A stretch of DNA of 64,000 bases from Devosia elaeis (GTDB lineage: Bacteria > Pseudomonadota > Alphaproteobacteria > Rhizobiales > Devosiaceae): positions 1-64,000 of the forward strand of contig NZ_LVVY01000064.1 of NCBI RefSeq assembly GCF_001650025.1, written 5' to 3'. Under the pieces are notes generated by a model, which did no database searches, was not told where the DNA came from, and saw nothing but the letters and a program-made list of their open reading frames with translations. A program made the translations under genes and the position numbers. Shown here in pieces: positions 1-10,828 of this stretch. Within the stretch, counting starts at the first letter, position 1; each line of letters starts with the position of its first letter.

Positions 1-94
1 CGCCCGACCCTGCGTGGGGGCCGCGTGACGGCGGGGATGAGCAGAGAATAATAGCGCGCTTCGGGGCGGGGATAAATTTTTGATGGGGAGGCCC

Positions 95-130
95 AAAAAA
101 GCAAAATCCCCGAAGCGGGCTTCGGGGATT
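95..130 (-). terminator. intrinsic terminator after the 43-residue small protein
   Basis: A perfect 12-bp stem (105-116 with 119-130, 2-nt loop) is followed, when read on the minus strand, by a T-rich tract from the A-run at 95-106. It lies 36 bp after the stop codon of the small minus-strand gene at 166-297 and supports that gene being a real, separately terminated transcript. Confidence 0.8.
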
Positions 131-165
131 GGGGCCTGATCGTCAGCGTTTCGCTTGCAGCAGCC

Positions 166-297
166 TTACGGGCGCTTGGTAACCGCGCCGATCAGCTGGT
201 GCTGCATGCGGTAGCTGACCTGGCGTGTGGCTTCACGACCGCGGGCGTCGATGAGACCTCCCAGTGCAGTGCGGAAACCATTCTTGCTCTCAGTCAT
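166..297 (-). CDS. tiny basic protein, 43 aa (unrecognised)
   Basis: This reading frame encodes 43 residues, begins with ATG at 297 and has a good ribosome binding site (GGAG, 6 nt upstream). An intrinsic terminator follows directly. The product is basic and probably helical, with no signal peptide or membrane segment and no family I recognise. Its core aligns without gaps with the next small protein (416-550): F-x2-A-x3-L-[IV]-[DE]-x-R-x-R-x-A-x-R-x-V. This suggests two members of one small-protein family. Composition and length recall small basic alphaproteobacterial proteins of the DUF1127 kind, but the DUF1127 signature is absent. Function is unknown. The ribosome site, terminator and paralogue make coding likely. 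Confidence 0.7.
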   Translation of the reverse strand: MTESKNGFRTALGGLIDARGREATRQVSYRMQHQLIGAVTKRP

Positions 298-415
298 CTT
301 CTACTCCATGCGCCGAGGGGTCTTTTGCCCATCGGCATCGTCTATCTAGGCTATTCGCGCGCCCCTGGTTAGGGCCCTGCCGGCAAGCCAGCCATGCCGT
401 TTCTGCAAGGCGCGG

Positions 416-550
416 TTAACGCCCCTTCATCTTGTCGTGCTGGCGGCCATGAGCGCGCTCGAACTGGGCGACATAGCGCTCGGCCTGCCGGGTGCGGCCC
501 TCGACCAGGGCATCGACGGCGCGCTGGAAGAAATTGCGGTTCTTGCTCAT
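416..550 (-). CDS. tiny basic protein, 44 aa (paralogue of the 166-297 product)
   Basis: The likely start is the ATG at 550, giving MSKNRNFFQRAVDALVEGRT and so on. A purine-rich AGAGAAAA stretch lies just upstream. An in-frame upstream ATG at 640 would add 30 residues of different character and has no good ribosome site. The 44-residue product is strongly basic, probably two short helices, and ends in HGRQHDKMKGR. Its F-x2-A-x3-L-V-E-x-R-x-R-x-A-x-R-x-V core matches the neighbouring 43-residue protein position by position. No function is assigned. It lies on the strand opposite the aminopeptidase gene that follows, so it is not part of that transcript. Confidence 0.65.
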   Translation of the reverse strand: MSKNRNFFQRAVDALVEGRTRQAERYVAQFERAHGRQHDKMKGR

Positions 551-654
551 TTTTCTCTCCTTGTCTCTCCTGTGTAAGATAGGATTCGCCAGCGCGGTGA
601 CCACCGCCAAAGGATCAAGCCAGCCATGACCGGAGCGCACTCCGGCGCCAGGAT

Positions 655-2481
655 ATGCCGATGAACGCCTCTTCTTTCCCGCCCGCCCGGTTCCAGTCCT
701 TCGAGGAAAAGGCCGATCCCGGCCAGGTCGCGCCCCGCCTCGTCGCGCTGCGCGCCGCGATGAAAGCGGCGAGCGTGGACGGCTTCCTCATCCCCCGGGC
801 TGACGCGCATCGCGGCGAATCCGTGCCCGCCAGCGAGGCGCGCCTGGCCTATGTCACCGGCTTTACCGGCTCGGCCGGGCTGGCGCTGATCGGGGCGAAG
901 AAGGCGGCTTTGTTCGTGGACAGCCGCTATACGCTGCAGGCGCCCAGCCAGACCGATATTACCAAGATCGACGTGATCGAGGTGCAGGGCGGCATCAGCC
1001 CGGACATCAGGCTCTATGTGCCCAAGGGCGGCAAGCTGGCCTATGACCCCTGGCTGCATACGCCGGGGGAAATCCGCGACCTTGCCGACAAGCTCGCCGG
1101 CCATGCCGAAATCGTGCCGCATGCCAATCTGGTCGATGCCATCTGGACCGATCGCCCTGCCCCGCCGGTCAGCCCTATCGAATTCCTGGGCCATAACCGC
1201 GCCGGCCGCACCGCCCAGGACAAAATCGGCTATCTGCACGAGGTTCTGGCCGCCGAAAAGGCCGATGCCGCCGTGCTGACCCTGCCCGAATCCATCTGCT
1301 GGCTATTCAACATGCGTGGCCGCGACGTGCCCAACACGCCTTTCGTGCTCGGCTTCGCCATCGTGCCGAAATCCGGCCTGCCCACGCTCTATCTCGATGC
1401 CGCCAAGATCACTCCGGACCTCACCAGGGCGCTGGACGGCATTGCCCGGATCGCCAAGGCCACGACGCTCACCAAGGCGCTGGAAAAGCTCGGCGCGGGT
1501 CAGAAGGCCGTCTTGGTCGATCCCCAATCGGCCCCTGCCGCCATCGCCGAAACGCTGCGCGGGGCCGGCGCCCGGCTGATCGAGAAGCGCGATCCGGTCC
1601 TGGGCCCGAAATCGCGCAAGAACGACGCCGAACTGGCCGGCATGCGCGAGGCCCACAAGCTGGATGGCGTGGCCCTGGCCAAGTTCCTCTGCTGGTTCGA
1701 CGCCAAAGCACCCAAGGGCGCGCTGACCGAAATCGGCATCGTCACCGCGCTCGAGGCCTTCCGCCGCGAGGAAGAGACCTGCATCGATGCCAGCTTCGAC
1801 ACCATTTCCGGCGCCGGCCCCAATGGCGCCATCGTGCATTATCGCGTGACCACCAAGACCGACCGCAGGCTCAATGCCGGCGAGATCATGCTGGTCGATA
1901 GCGGCGCCCAATATCTCTCGGGCACCACCGACATCACCCGCACGCTCCATACCGGCGCGGCGACCCCCGAGCAGAAGGACCGCTATACGCGCGTGCTCAA
2001 GGGCATGATCGCCATTTCCACGGCCCGCTTTCCCAAGGGCACGACCGGCGCGCAGATCGATATCCTGGCCCGTCAGTTCCTCTGGCAGGAAGGCATCACC
2101 TATAATCACGGCACCGGGCACGGCGTCGGCGCCTTTCTGGGGGTGCATGAGGGGCCGGTGGGCATCGCGCCCCGCTATGTCCTGCCGCTGGAAGCCGGCA
2201 ATGTGCTCTCCAACGAGCCCGGCTATTACAAGGCCGGGGAATATGGCATCCGCATCGAAAACCTGATCGCGGTGCGCGATGCCGAGGATTTTCCCGGCTA
2301 TCTCGATTTCGAAACCCTGACCCTGGCGCCGATCGATACGCGCCTGATCGACCGCACCCTGATGACGGCGGCGGAAACGGCCTGGCTCAACGCCTTCCAT
2401 GCCCGCGTCTGGAAAGAAATCGGCCCCTTGGTGAGCGGCAAGGTCAAGGACTGGCTGAAAGCGGCGACGGCCGCGATTTAG
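655..2481 (+). CDS. pepP: Xaa-Pro aminopeptidase (aminopeptidase P, M24B family)
   Basis: This is a cytosolic metallopeptidase that removes an N-terminal residue preceding proline. At 608 residues it matches the long three-domain aminopeptidase P (APP1-like), with two creatinase-like N-terminal domains and a C-terminal pita-bread catalytic domain. The five dinuclear metal ligands are visible: Asp in VDSGAQY and in TTDITRT, His in GTGHGVG, Glu in NEPGYY and Glu in RIENL. The HEGP motif is also present. The ATG at 661 may be the true start, because AGGA at 650-653 is better spaced for it than for 655; the difference is two residues. The gene stands alone, with a palindromic repeat directly after its stop codon. 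Confidence 0.93.
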   Translation: MPMNASSFPPARFQSFEEKADPGQVAPRLVALRAAMKAASVDGFLIPRADAHRGESVPASEARLAYVTGFTGSAGLALIGAKKAALFVDSRYTLQAPSQTDITKIDVIEVQGGISPDIRLYVPKGGKLAYDPWLHTPGEIRDLADKLAGHAEIVPHANLVDAIWTDRPAPPVSPIEFLGHNRAGRTAQDKIGYLHEVLAAEKADAAVLTLPESICWLFNMRGRDVPNTPFVLGFAIVPKSGLPTLYLDAAKITPDLTRALDGIARIAKATTLTKALEKLGAGQKAVLVDPQSAPAAIAETLRGAGARLIEKRDPVLGPKSRKNDAELAGMREAHKLDGVALAKFLCWFDAKAPKGALTEIGIVTALEAFRREEETCIDASFDTISGAGPNGAIVHYRVTTKTDRRLNAGEIMLVDSGAQYLSGTTDITRTLHTGAATPEQKDRYTRVLKGMIAISTARFPKGTTGAQIDILARQFLWQEGITYNHGTGHGVGAFLGVHEGPVGIAPRYVLPLEAGNVLSNEPGYYKAGEYGIRIENLIAVRDAEDFPGYLDFETLTLAPIDTRLIDRTLMTAAETAWLNAFHARVWKEIGPLVSGKVKDWLKAATAAI

Positions 2482-2499
2482 GGCGCCAATACGCAAGTA

Positions 2500-2590
2500 G
2501 ACCTCATCCTGAGCCTGTCGAAGGGCGAGGTCGTGGTACCCAGGCTTCGGTGCGCCCGACCTCGTGGTTCGACGGGCTCACCATGAGGTC
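2500..2590. repeat. palindromic repeat pair, GAGGTC/GACCTC family
   Basis: Two inverted modules carry the same core, in which CCTCATC-TGAGCCTGTCGAA is followed by CGAGGTCG. The left module is 2500-2533 and the right, inverted one 2558-2590. Related copies lie at 6626-6714 (a pair) and 39768-39800 (a single module). The arrangement is that of bacterial REP/BIME elements and lies between two convergent genes. Confidence 0.85.
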
Positions 2591-2635
2591 TTCGGGCGTG
2601 CGCATTTGAACGTCAAAAGTGGAATGCGCTTCGCC

Positions 2636-3100
2636 TCACTCCCCGCCCAGGGCCGCCGCGAAGATATCGCTCAGCCGGTAGGGATATTCGCCGCCGCTGG
2701 ACACGACGTCGTCGATCTTCCAGCCATTGCCCTCATGGACCAGTTCATAGGTCAGCGCGGTGGGCCGGCCGAAATTGGTGAAGCTGACAGCCACCGATGC
2801 GGCATCGCCCGAAATTTCGGCCGCATCGATCACCAGATCCGCGAGCTGGTAATCCTGTCCGTCGACATAGGGATCGAAGCCCAGCGCGCCCATTTCGCCC
2901 AGGGGCGTATTCTCGGCATCGGCCGCATAGAGCGCGTTCAGCGCGGCGGAGCGGAAGGCGCTTTCGTCCTCGGGAAATTCATCGGTGAAATAGGGTTCGT
3001 AGAAGGCCTCGAGCAGGGCCTCGGGCGTCTCGAATGGCTGCGCGATCGCCGCGCCGGCCAAGGCGAGCAAGACGCCCGCCGCAAGGAAAATCCGTCGCAT
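2636..3100 (-). CDS. exported DUF3828-like protein, 154 aa
   Basis: A small secreted protein with a clear Sec signal peptide: MRRIFLAAGVLLALAGAAIA, with cleavage expected after AIA. The mature part has a fold pattern like the DUF3828/NTF2-like proteins: F-Y-x-P-Y-F near the start, then alternating strands with FGRPTALTYELVHEGNGWKI and a final DI motif. The family assignment is tentative. I chose the ATG at 3100, because the alternative start at 3118 is TTG and would put six unrelated residues before the signal peptide. It lies just after the 417-residue secreted protein gene on the same strand, with 14 nt between that stop and this ATG, so the two are probably cotranscribed. Role unknown. Confidence 0.7.
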   Translation of the reverse strand: MRRIFLAAGVLLALAGAAIAQPFETPEALLEAFYEPYFTDEFPEDESAFRSAALNALYAADAENTPLGEMGALGFDPYVDGQDYQLADLVIDAAEISGDAASVAVSFTNFGRPTALTYELVHEGNGWKIDDVVSSGGEYPYRLSDIFAAALGGE

Positions 3101-3114
3101 CGCCGCCCGCCCGC

Positions 3115-4368
3115 TCAATTGAACCAGATGGCAAAGCTCGGCCAGTTCTCGCCGAACACCGCATTGCCCGCCGCGAAACTCTCGGCATCGGCGACCGGCC
3201 CGTCACGCAGGAAGGGCAGCGCGCCCTGCCCGGTGAACAGCATGACCAGGTCGGTTTCCGTCGCCGTTTCGAAATAGGCCTTGAGATCGAAACCCTGCTG
3301 GAAGCGCCAATGGGGCAGCAGCAGCTCGCCGGCCAGGATTTCATCCACCCGATCCAGCGTCGCCATCCAGGCCTCGACGACCTCGTCGGTGACATTATGG
3401 CCGGGCACCAGGGAGGTTTGGCCGGGCGCGGGCACGAGCTCGCGATTGTCGTCGGTCTCGGCCAGGATCGCCTCCCAGTTCCGTCGCGACAATTCCGTCA
3501 CCGCCTGCGCCCGCGCGAGAACGCCGCGCAGGCGCTCGGCATCCTGCACCGGGAAGCTGGCCCGATGCAGGGCCGCGATCACGTCGGCGAAGAAAGCGTC
3601 GGATTCGGCATCCATCACCAATGTGCCGCCGCGCGCATGGTCCTGCATGGGCAGGTCGGCATTGGGGAAGAAGCGATGGCCGATCGCCGCGAAAAGGTCG
3701 GAGAAATCGTGCGCCAGAAGCAGGTCTACGGGGGCGGCGGTGATCTGCGTATAGCCGGCGAACCAGAAGGCATCGGCCCGGTCAAAGCCGATATTGGTTT
3801 CCGGCGCGCTGGTCTTGTCGCCCTTGGTGCGCGGCGCGGGCAGATCGATCATGTCGCCGAGCAGGGCCGCCAGGGTCTCGCCGTCCCCGGCCGTGCCGTC
3901 GCCGTCCATATCGAGCCGCACGCGCAGGGGATCAACGAGCATGAGATAATCGCCCGCCTCCCCGGCGCGCAGGAAGCTCTGCCGGGCCTGATCCAGGCCG
4001 GCCACGAAGTCCTCGAGAATGGCGCGCAGGCCTGCATAATCGAGCGGTTCCGGATCGGGATTGGCCGGTTCGACCTCGATATCCAGGGGCAGGCCGAGGA
4101 AGAACGCGGCCCCGGCCATGTCCGGCGTGGTGGCGCCATGCCGGTACAAGGCCTGCGACAGGCCCTCGGCGGTGGTGACGAGATCGATGAGGCCCAGCCC
4201 GAAACAGGCATCGGCGGCCCCGCCATCGCATTCGGCCAGCACGGCCTCGCGGTTCTCGACGGCCGTGCCGGCATAGAGCAGGTCCGGCAATTGTTCGCCC
4301 ATGGGACTCGCCAGGACCGGGCCGAACATGATCATCCCGGCCAGCGCCAAACCGCAAAATGCCCGCAT
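3115..4368 (-). CDS. secreted protein of unknown function, 417 aa, with an EF-hand-like loop
   Basis: I do not recognise the family. Residues 1-20 form a Sec signal peptide ending VLA. The mature protein is acidic and rich in Ala, Leu and Asp, and appears helical. Residues 153-164 (DMDGDGTAGDGE) match the 12-residue EF-hand calcium loop: acidic residues at 1, 3 and 5, Gly at 6 and Glu at 12. No second loop is obvious. It contains three cysteines near the N-terminus, at about residues 5, 47 and 55, of which the last two could form a disulfide after export. It starts 13 nt after ligA ends, and the DUF3828-like exported gene follows, so it may be a late member of the recN-ligA strand or a periplasmic pair with its neighbour. 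Confidence 0.7.
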   Translation of the reverse strand: MRAFCGLALAGMIMFGPVLASPMGEQLPDLLYAGTAVENREAVLAECDGGAADACFGLGLIDLVTTAEGLSQALYRHGATTPDMAGAAFFLGLPLDIEVEPANPDPEPLDYAGLRAILEDFVAGLDQARQSFLRAGEAGDYLMLVDPLRVRLDMDGDGTAGDGETLAALLGDMIDLPAPRTKGDKTSAPETNIGFDRADAFWFAGYTQITAAPVDLLLAHDFSDLFAAIGHRFFPNADLPMQDHARGGTLVMDAESDAFFADVIAALHRASFPVQDAERLRGVLARAQAVTELSRRNWEAILAETDDNRELVPAPGQTSLVPGHNVTDEVVEAWMATLDRVDEILAGELLLPHWRFQQGFDLKAYFETATETDLVMLFTGQGALPFLRDGPVADAESFAAGNAVFGENWPSFAIWFN

Positions 4369-4381
4369 ATTCCCTCCGGTT

Positions 4382-6595
<2,214 letters not shown>

Positions 6596-6625
6596 TCACT
6601 CTCGCCCGCTACGGCATTTTGGAGG

Positions 6626-6714
6626 CCTCATGGTGAGCCTGTCGAACCACGAGGTCGGGAACATTGGAATCCGGGTGCCACGACCTCGTCCTTCGACAGG
6701 CTCAGAATGAGGTC
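6626..6714. repeat. palindromic repeat pair, GAGGTC/GACCTC family
   Basis: Two inverted modules (6626-6657 and 6680-6714) share the core CCTCATGGTGAGCCTGTCGA followed by CGAGGTCG. It is the same family as the copies at 2500-2590 and 39768-39800. It fills the recN-ligA gap. Confidence 0.85.
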
Positions 6715-6752
6715 TACTTAGGAGATTCCCGAAGGCCGGGGAATGTCCACCT

Positions 6753-8429
6753 CTATCCCACCGCGCCGAGCAATTTCTTGGCAGCAGCCCGCGCTTCGTT
6801 GGTGATTTCCGCGCCGGCCAGCATGCGGGCCACTTCCTCCTGCCGCGCCGGCCTGTCGAGCGGGCGCACATGGGTGCGCATGAAGGCCCCCTCCTCCACC
6901 ATCTGCTTTTCGATGAGCAGGTGGCGCTGCGCCCGCGCCGCCACCTGCGGCGCATGGGTCACCGTCAGCACCTGTACGCCATCGGCCAGCCGCGCCAGGC
7001 GCCGCCCGATGGCGTCGGCCACCGCCCCGCCCACCCCGGTGTCGATCTCGTCGAAGATCAGCACCGGCGCCGAACCGCGGTCGGCCAGGACCACCTTGAG
7101 CGCCAGGAGGAACCGGCTCAATTCGCCGCCCGAAGCCACCTTGAGCAGCGGCCCCGCCGCCGTGCCCGGATTGGTCTGCACGTGAAAGGCGATCTGATCG
7201 AAGCCCGTCGCGGCCACGCGCGCCGTATCGGCCTGATGATCGACGATGAATTTCGCGGCGCCCAGCTTGAGATCGGGCAATTCGGCCTCGACCGCCTTGC
7301 ACAGCGCCTTGCCCGTCCTGGCACGGCCGGCACTGAGCGCCTCGGCGGCTTCACGATAATGGGCCCGCGCCGCTGCCTCGGCCGCTTCCAGCGCCCGGAG
7401 CCGGCTTTCTCCGCTCTGCAGGGTCTCGAGGTCGCCCTGATATTTCGCCAGCACCTCGACCAGGCCGTCGCAGGTCGTCTGATGCTTGCGCGCCGCCGCG
7501 CGCAACGCGAACAGGCGCTCCTCCACCGCTTCCAGTTCGCCCGGATCGAAAGCCATTTCGCGCTTCAAGTCCTCGAGCGCATCATTGGTGCGGTCCAGCA
7601 CTTCGAGCGAGGCATCCAGCGCCTCCACGATCGGCTGGAACAGGCTCGTGCCGCCGTCGATCTTGCGCATCAGCCGACGCATCAAGGAGGCCAGAGCCGG
7701 GGTCGGCGCATTCGGCCCATTGAGGATTTCGTCGATCTCAACCACGTCGGCCGAAGCCTTCTCGGCCTGCTGCAATTGCTGGCGCCGCTCGGCCAGTTCC
7801 TCTTCCTCGCCAATGGCGGGGGCCAGCTTGCCCAATTCCTCCACGCTGTGGCGGGCATAATCCTCGGCCGCCAGCGCCTCGGCCACCAGGCCGCGCTGCT
7901 CCTCGACGGCCTGCTGGGCCTCCACCAGGCTGGCCCAGGTCTGGCGTACGGCGGCGACCTCGGCGGTCAATTCCCCGAAAGCGTCCAGCGCCGCGCGATG
8001 GGTGGCCACATCCACCAGCGCCCTGTCGTCATGCTGGCCGTGAATCTCGATGATCTGGCTGCCCACCTTCTGCAGCAGCGAAGCCGAAACCGGCTGGTCA
8101 TTGATGAAGGCGCGGGTGCGGCCATCGGCGAATTGCACGCGCCGCAGGATGACATCCTCGTCGTCGGCAATGGCATTGTCGCGCAGCAGGGCGCGGGCCG
8201 GGTGATCGGCCGCCAGCTCCAGCACCGCGACCACCTGGCCGCTCTCCTGCCCCTGGCGCACCAGCGAGGCATCGCCGCGCCCGCCCAGCGCCAGCGCCAG
8301 GGCGTCGAGCAGGATGGACTTGCCGGCGCCGGTCTCCCCGGTCAGCACCGTCATGCCGGCATCCAGGGCCAGGTCGAGCTGGTCGATGAGGACGATATTG
8401 CGGACCGACAGCGCGTTGAGCATGCGCAA
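6753..8429 (-). CDS. recN: DNA repair protein RecN
   Basis: RecN is an SMC-like ATPase that acts in recombinational double-strand-break repair. The 558-residue length is normal. Walker A is residues 31-39 (GETGAGKSI) and Walker B is VLIFDEIDTGVGG near the C-terminus, with the SGGELSRFLLALK signature before it. A long coiled-coil middle separates them. It stands downstream of bamD on the same strand, separated by a terminator and a repeat, and is probably transcribed from its own promoter. I looked for the alphaproteobacterial LexA box (GTTC-N7-GTTC) upstream and did not find a convincing one. Confidence 0.96.
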   Translation of the reverse strand: MRMLNALSVRNIVLIDQLDLALDAGMTVLTGETGAGKSILLDALALALGGRGDASLVRQGQESGQVVAVLELAADHPARALLRDNAIADDEDVILRRVQFADGRTRAFINDQPVSASLLQKVGSQIIEIHGQHDDRALVDVATHRAALDAFGELTAEVAAVRQTWASLVEAQQAVEEQRGLVAEALAAEDYARHSVEELGKLAPAIGEEEELAERRQQLQQAEKASADVVEIDEILNGPNAPTPALASLMRRLMRKIDGGTSLFQPIVEALDASLEVLDRTNDALEDLKREMAFDPGELEAVEERLFALRAAARKHQTTCDGLVEVLAKYQGDLETLQSGESRLRALEAAEAAARAHYREAAEALSAGRARTGKALCKAVEAELPDLKLGAAKFIVDHQADTARVAATGFDQIAFHVQTNPGTAAGPLLKVASGGELSRFLLALKVVLADRGSAPVLIFDEIDTGVGGAVADAIGRRLARLADGVQVLTVTHAPQVAARAQRHLLIEKQMVEEGAFMRTHVRPLDRPARQEEVARMLAGAEITNEARAAAKKLLGAVG

Positions 8430-8632
8430 GTTCCCGAAAATGGACCGATGGCCACCTATAGCATCGCCCCGCCCGGTTCACCGGCCGCAGCGCAACGCTT
8501 CCACAACAAAGGCCGCAATCATCATAGCCGAACGGAACAAAATGGCAACACGATTTGGCCGGCGCCTTATCGCATTCGCCTGTCGTCACTGCCAGGGTTG
8601 TCCCGCCGATAGTGAGATGATCCGGCACAAAC

Positions 8633-8660
8633 AAAAAGGGCCCCGAACGGGGCCCTTTCG
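8633..8660 (-). terminator. intrinsic terminator downstream of bamD
   Basis: A perfect 10-bp stem (8635-8644 with 8649-8658, 4-nt loop) is followed by a T-run when read on the minus strand. The repeat at 8721-8789 lies between it and the bamD stop codon. Confidence 0.8.
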
Positions 8661-8720
8661 CATAACAAAAACTCTGGATCAGTCTGTTGAATTGAGGCCC
8701 AGCGCTTCCCTATCACCGCT

Positions 8721-8789
8721 GTCATCCCGGCGCAGGCCGGGATCCATCTCGCGATCTCAAGATGGACCCCGGCCTCCGCCGGGGTGACA
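8721..8789. repeat. palindromic repeat, TCATCCCGG/CCGGGGTGA type
   Basis: Two GC-rich hairpins, CCCGGCGCAGGCCGGG and CCCCGGCCTCCGCCGGGG, face each other around a short spacer and are bounded by GTCATC and GGTGAC. The geometry is that of a REP pair. It lies in the 3' untranslated region of bamD. Confidence 0.75.
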
Positions 8790-8832
8790 ACCGAGTGTGT
8801 GGACGGTCCAGCTCGAAGCGTAACGTTCCGAG

Positions 8833-9669
8833 CTAATTCCGAACGGCGGCGAGCCAGCTTCCGGAATTGAGCTGCGGGGCCAGGCCCTGCTTGCCCAGAA
8901 GCTCGAAGGCGCGCTTGTACCAATCGCTGGAGGGGTAATTGTGCCCCAGCACGGCCGCCGCCGACATGGCCTCGTTGGTCAGGCCCAGAAGCAGATAGCT
9001 TTCGGTCAGCCGGTACAGGGCTTCCTCGATATGGGTCGAGGTCTGCCAACGCTCCACCACTTCGCGGAAGCGGTTGATGGCGGCGGCATATTGGCCATTG
9101 CCCTGGTAATAGCGGCCCACCGACATTTCCTTGCCGGCCAGCTGGTCGAACGCGACCAGGAGCTTTTCCTTGGCGTCGATGGCGTGTTCGGACTTGGGAT
9201 AATTGTTGATCAGCAGCTGATAGGTGTCGATGGCATCGCGCGACAATTGCTGGTCGCGGGTGATGTCCTTGATCTGGGCAAAATAGGCCGTGCCCTTGAG
9301 CCAGAGCACATAGGGAACGTCCTTGCCATTGGGATAGAGCGCCAGGAAACGGTCGGCGGCCATGATGGCTTCGTCCAGCTTGCCGCTGCGATAATGGGCA
9401 AAGACCAGCATCAGCTTGGCCTGTTCGCTCAGCGGATCGCGCGGATGCTGGCGCTCGAGCTGTTCCAGCTTCTTGATGGCGGTCTGGAAATATTGCCGGT
9501 CCATATCGTCCAGCGCGCCCTGATAGAGCGAGGCAGCAGGCACGATCGGCTCTTCGCGCACCTTGGGCGGGCTGAACATGCTGCAGCCCGCGAGAGCCAC
9601 GGCCAGCAGGCCAATGGCGGCGATCCGGGCGGCCCGGCTGGAAAACTGGCTCAAGTCGACAAGTTTCAC
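8833..9669 (-). CDS. bamD: outer membrane assembly lipoprotein BamD (YfiO/ComL)
   Basis: BamD is the essential lipoprotein of the BAM complex, which inserts beta-barrel proteins into the outer membrane. I placed the start at the GTG at 9669, which gives 278 residues and puts the lipobox LAGC (Cys29) at the end of a normal signal peptide; upstream in-frame sequence is not protein-like. Five TPR-like helical repeats follow, including YQGALDDMDRQYFQTAIKKL, YPNGKDVPYVLWLKG and YPKSEHAIDAKEKL, as is typical of the family. It lies 97 bp after lpxC on the same strand. Confidence 0.95.
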   Translation of the reverse strand: MKLVDLSQFSSRAARIAAIGLLAVALAGCSMFSPPKVREEPIVPAASLYQGALDDMDRQYFQTAIKKLEQLERQHPRDPLSEQAKLMLVFAHYRSGKLDEAIMAADRFLALYPNGKDVPYVLWLKGTAYFAQIKDITRDQQLSRDAIDTYQLLINNYPKSEHAIDAKEKLLVAFDQLAGKEMSVGRYYQGNGQYAAAINRFREVVERWQTSTHIEEALYRLTESYLLLGLTNEAMSAAAVLGHNYPSSDWYKRAFELLGKQGLAPQLNSGSWLAAVRN

Positions 9670-9766
9670 GAACTGCCCCGTTTCTGGATATTCCGCATGA
9701 AGGGCTGCGGCGTAGTTGGCAAATGGATCAAAACTGTGGCGCGGCTTTCCGGGTCTTGATCCCGGA

Positions 9767-10723
9767 TCAGCGCACGGACCGCAGATAATGATGGACCTCC
9801 AGACCCTCCGGCTGGTCATCGAATGCCTCGAATTCCAGCGGCAGATCTTCGGCGCTCACTATCTCATAATTGGCCTCGCTCGAAAAGAGACCGGCCAGAA
9901 CATGTGCATTGAGCGCGTGGCCTCCCTTATATGAGCGAAAGCGCCCCCAGATAGGCAAACCGCCCAGCGACAGGTCGCCGATGGCGTCGAGCAGCTTGTG
10001 GCGGACGAATTCGTCCTCGAAGCGCAGCCCGCCCGGATTGAGAATCCGGTCCTCGTGCACCGTGATGGAATTGTCGAGGCTGGAGCCCAGCGCATAGCCG
10101 GCCTGGCGCAGGATCTTGGCGTCGCGCACGAAGCCGAAAGTGCGGGCGCGCGCCACATCCTCGTAATAGCGGCGCGGCGTCCAGTCGAAGATCATCCGCT
10201 GCCGGCCGATCACCTTGGAATCGAAATCGATCTCCAGGTCCAGCGCGCGGCCATTATAGGGTTCGAGCGCGGCGAAGGCATCGTTATTGCGCACCGTGAC
10301 CGCGCGCAGCACCTTGAGGAACTTGCGCTGCGCCGGCTGGATCTCGATGCCGCGCGACAGGATCGCCTCGGCGAAGGGAAAGGCCGAGCCGTCCATGATC
10401 GGGCATTCCGGCCCGTCGAGCGTGATCAGCGCATTGTCGATGCCCATGCCCGAAAGCGCCGACACGACATGTTCCACCGTCGCCACGCTGACGCTGTCGC
10501 CCAGGTCGAGCGTGGTGCACAGGGTGGTGCGGCTGACACGCGTGTGATGCACCGGCACCGCACTGGTCATGCGGCCATTGCCGAGATCGCGGCGGATCAG
10601 ATAGCCGCTATCGGGCGCCGATGGCCCGATAGTCAGCGTCACCGGCTGCGCGCCATGGACGCCATAACCGGCAAAACTTATCTCACCGGCGAGCGTGCGC
10701 TGGCGCGTCGAAAGCCTGTTCAT
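9767..10723 (-). CDS. lpxC: UDP-3-O-acyl-N-acetylglucosamine deacetylase LpxC
   Basis: LpxC catalyses the committed step of lipid A synthesis, a zinc-dependent deacetylation. At 318 residues the length fits. The zinc ligands are His85 (TVEHVVSAL), His242 and Asp246 (VRHKLLDAIGD), and the catalytic His269 is in GGHALNAH. It starts 106 bp downstream of ftsZ, but an intrinsic terminator lies between them, so it probably has its own promoter despite the conserved ftsZ-lpxC order. Confidence 0.97.
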   Translation of the reverse strand: MNRLSTRQRTLAGEISFAGYGVHGAQPVTLTIGPSAPDSGYLIRRDLGNGRMTSAVPVHHTRVSRTTLCTTLDLGDSVSVATVEHVVSALSGMGIDNALITLDGPECPIMDGSAFPFAEAILSRGIEIQPAQRKFLKVLRAVTVRNNDAFAALEPYNGRALDLEIDFDSKVIGRQRMIFDWTPRRYYEDVARARTFGFVRDAKILRQAGYALGSSLDNSITVHEDRILNPGGLRFEDEFVRHKLLDAIGDLSLGGLPIWGRFRSYKGGHALNAHVLAGLFSSEANYEIVSAEDLPLEFEAFDDQPEGLEVHHYLRSVR

Positions 10724-10768
10724 GGGATGATTTACTCCGCGATAACGTCGCTCACCGAACTGTTAGCC

Positions 10769-10800
10769 AAAAAAAACTCGGTGCGGAAGCCGCACCGAGT
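10769..10800 (-). terminator. intrinsic terminator of ftsZ
   Basis: A perfect 11-bp stem (10776-10786 with 10790-10800, 3-nt loop) is followed by eight T residues on the minus strand (A-run 10769-10776). It separates ftsZ from lpxC. Confidence 0.92.
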
Positions 10801-10828
10801 GAGCATTTGGTAAAAGATTGCCAGCGGT

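Larger units (their letters stand above)
8430..8832. other. 403-bp gap between recN and bamD
   Basis: No gene is supported here. The gap holds the bamD terminator (8633-8660) and a palindromic repeat (8721-8789). The part next to recN (8430-8630) must carry the recN promoter, but no strong -35/-10 pair is evident. Confidence 0.6.

Noticed and set aside
8430-8600. LexA box before recN
   Set aside because: Only GTTCCGTTC with wrong spacing is present; the alphaproteobacterial GTTC-N7-GTTC site is not found.
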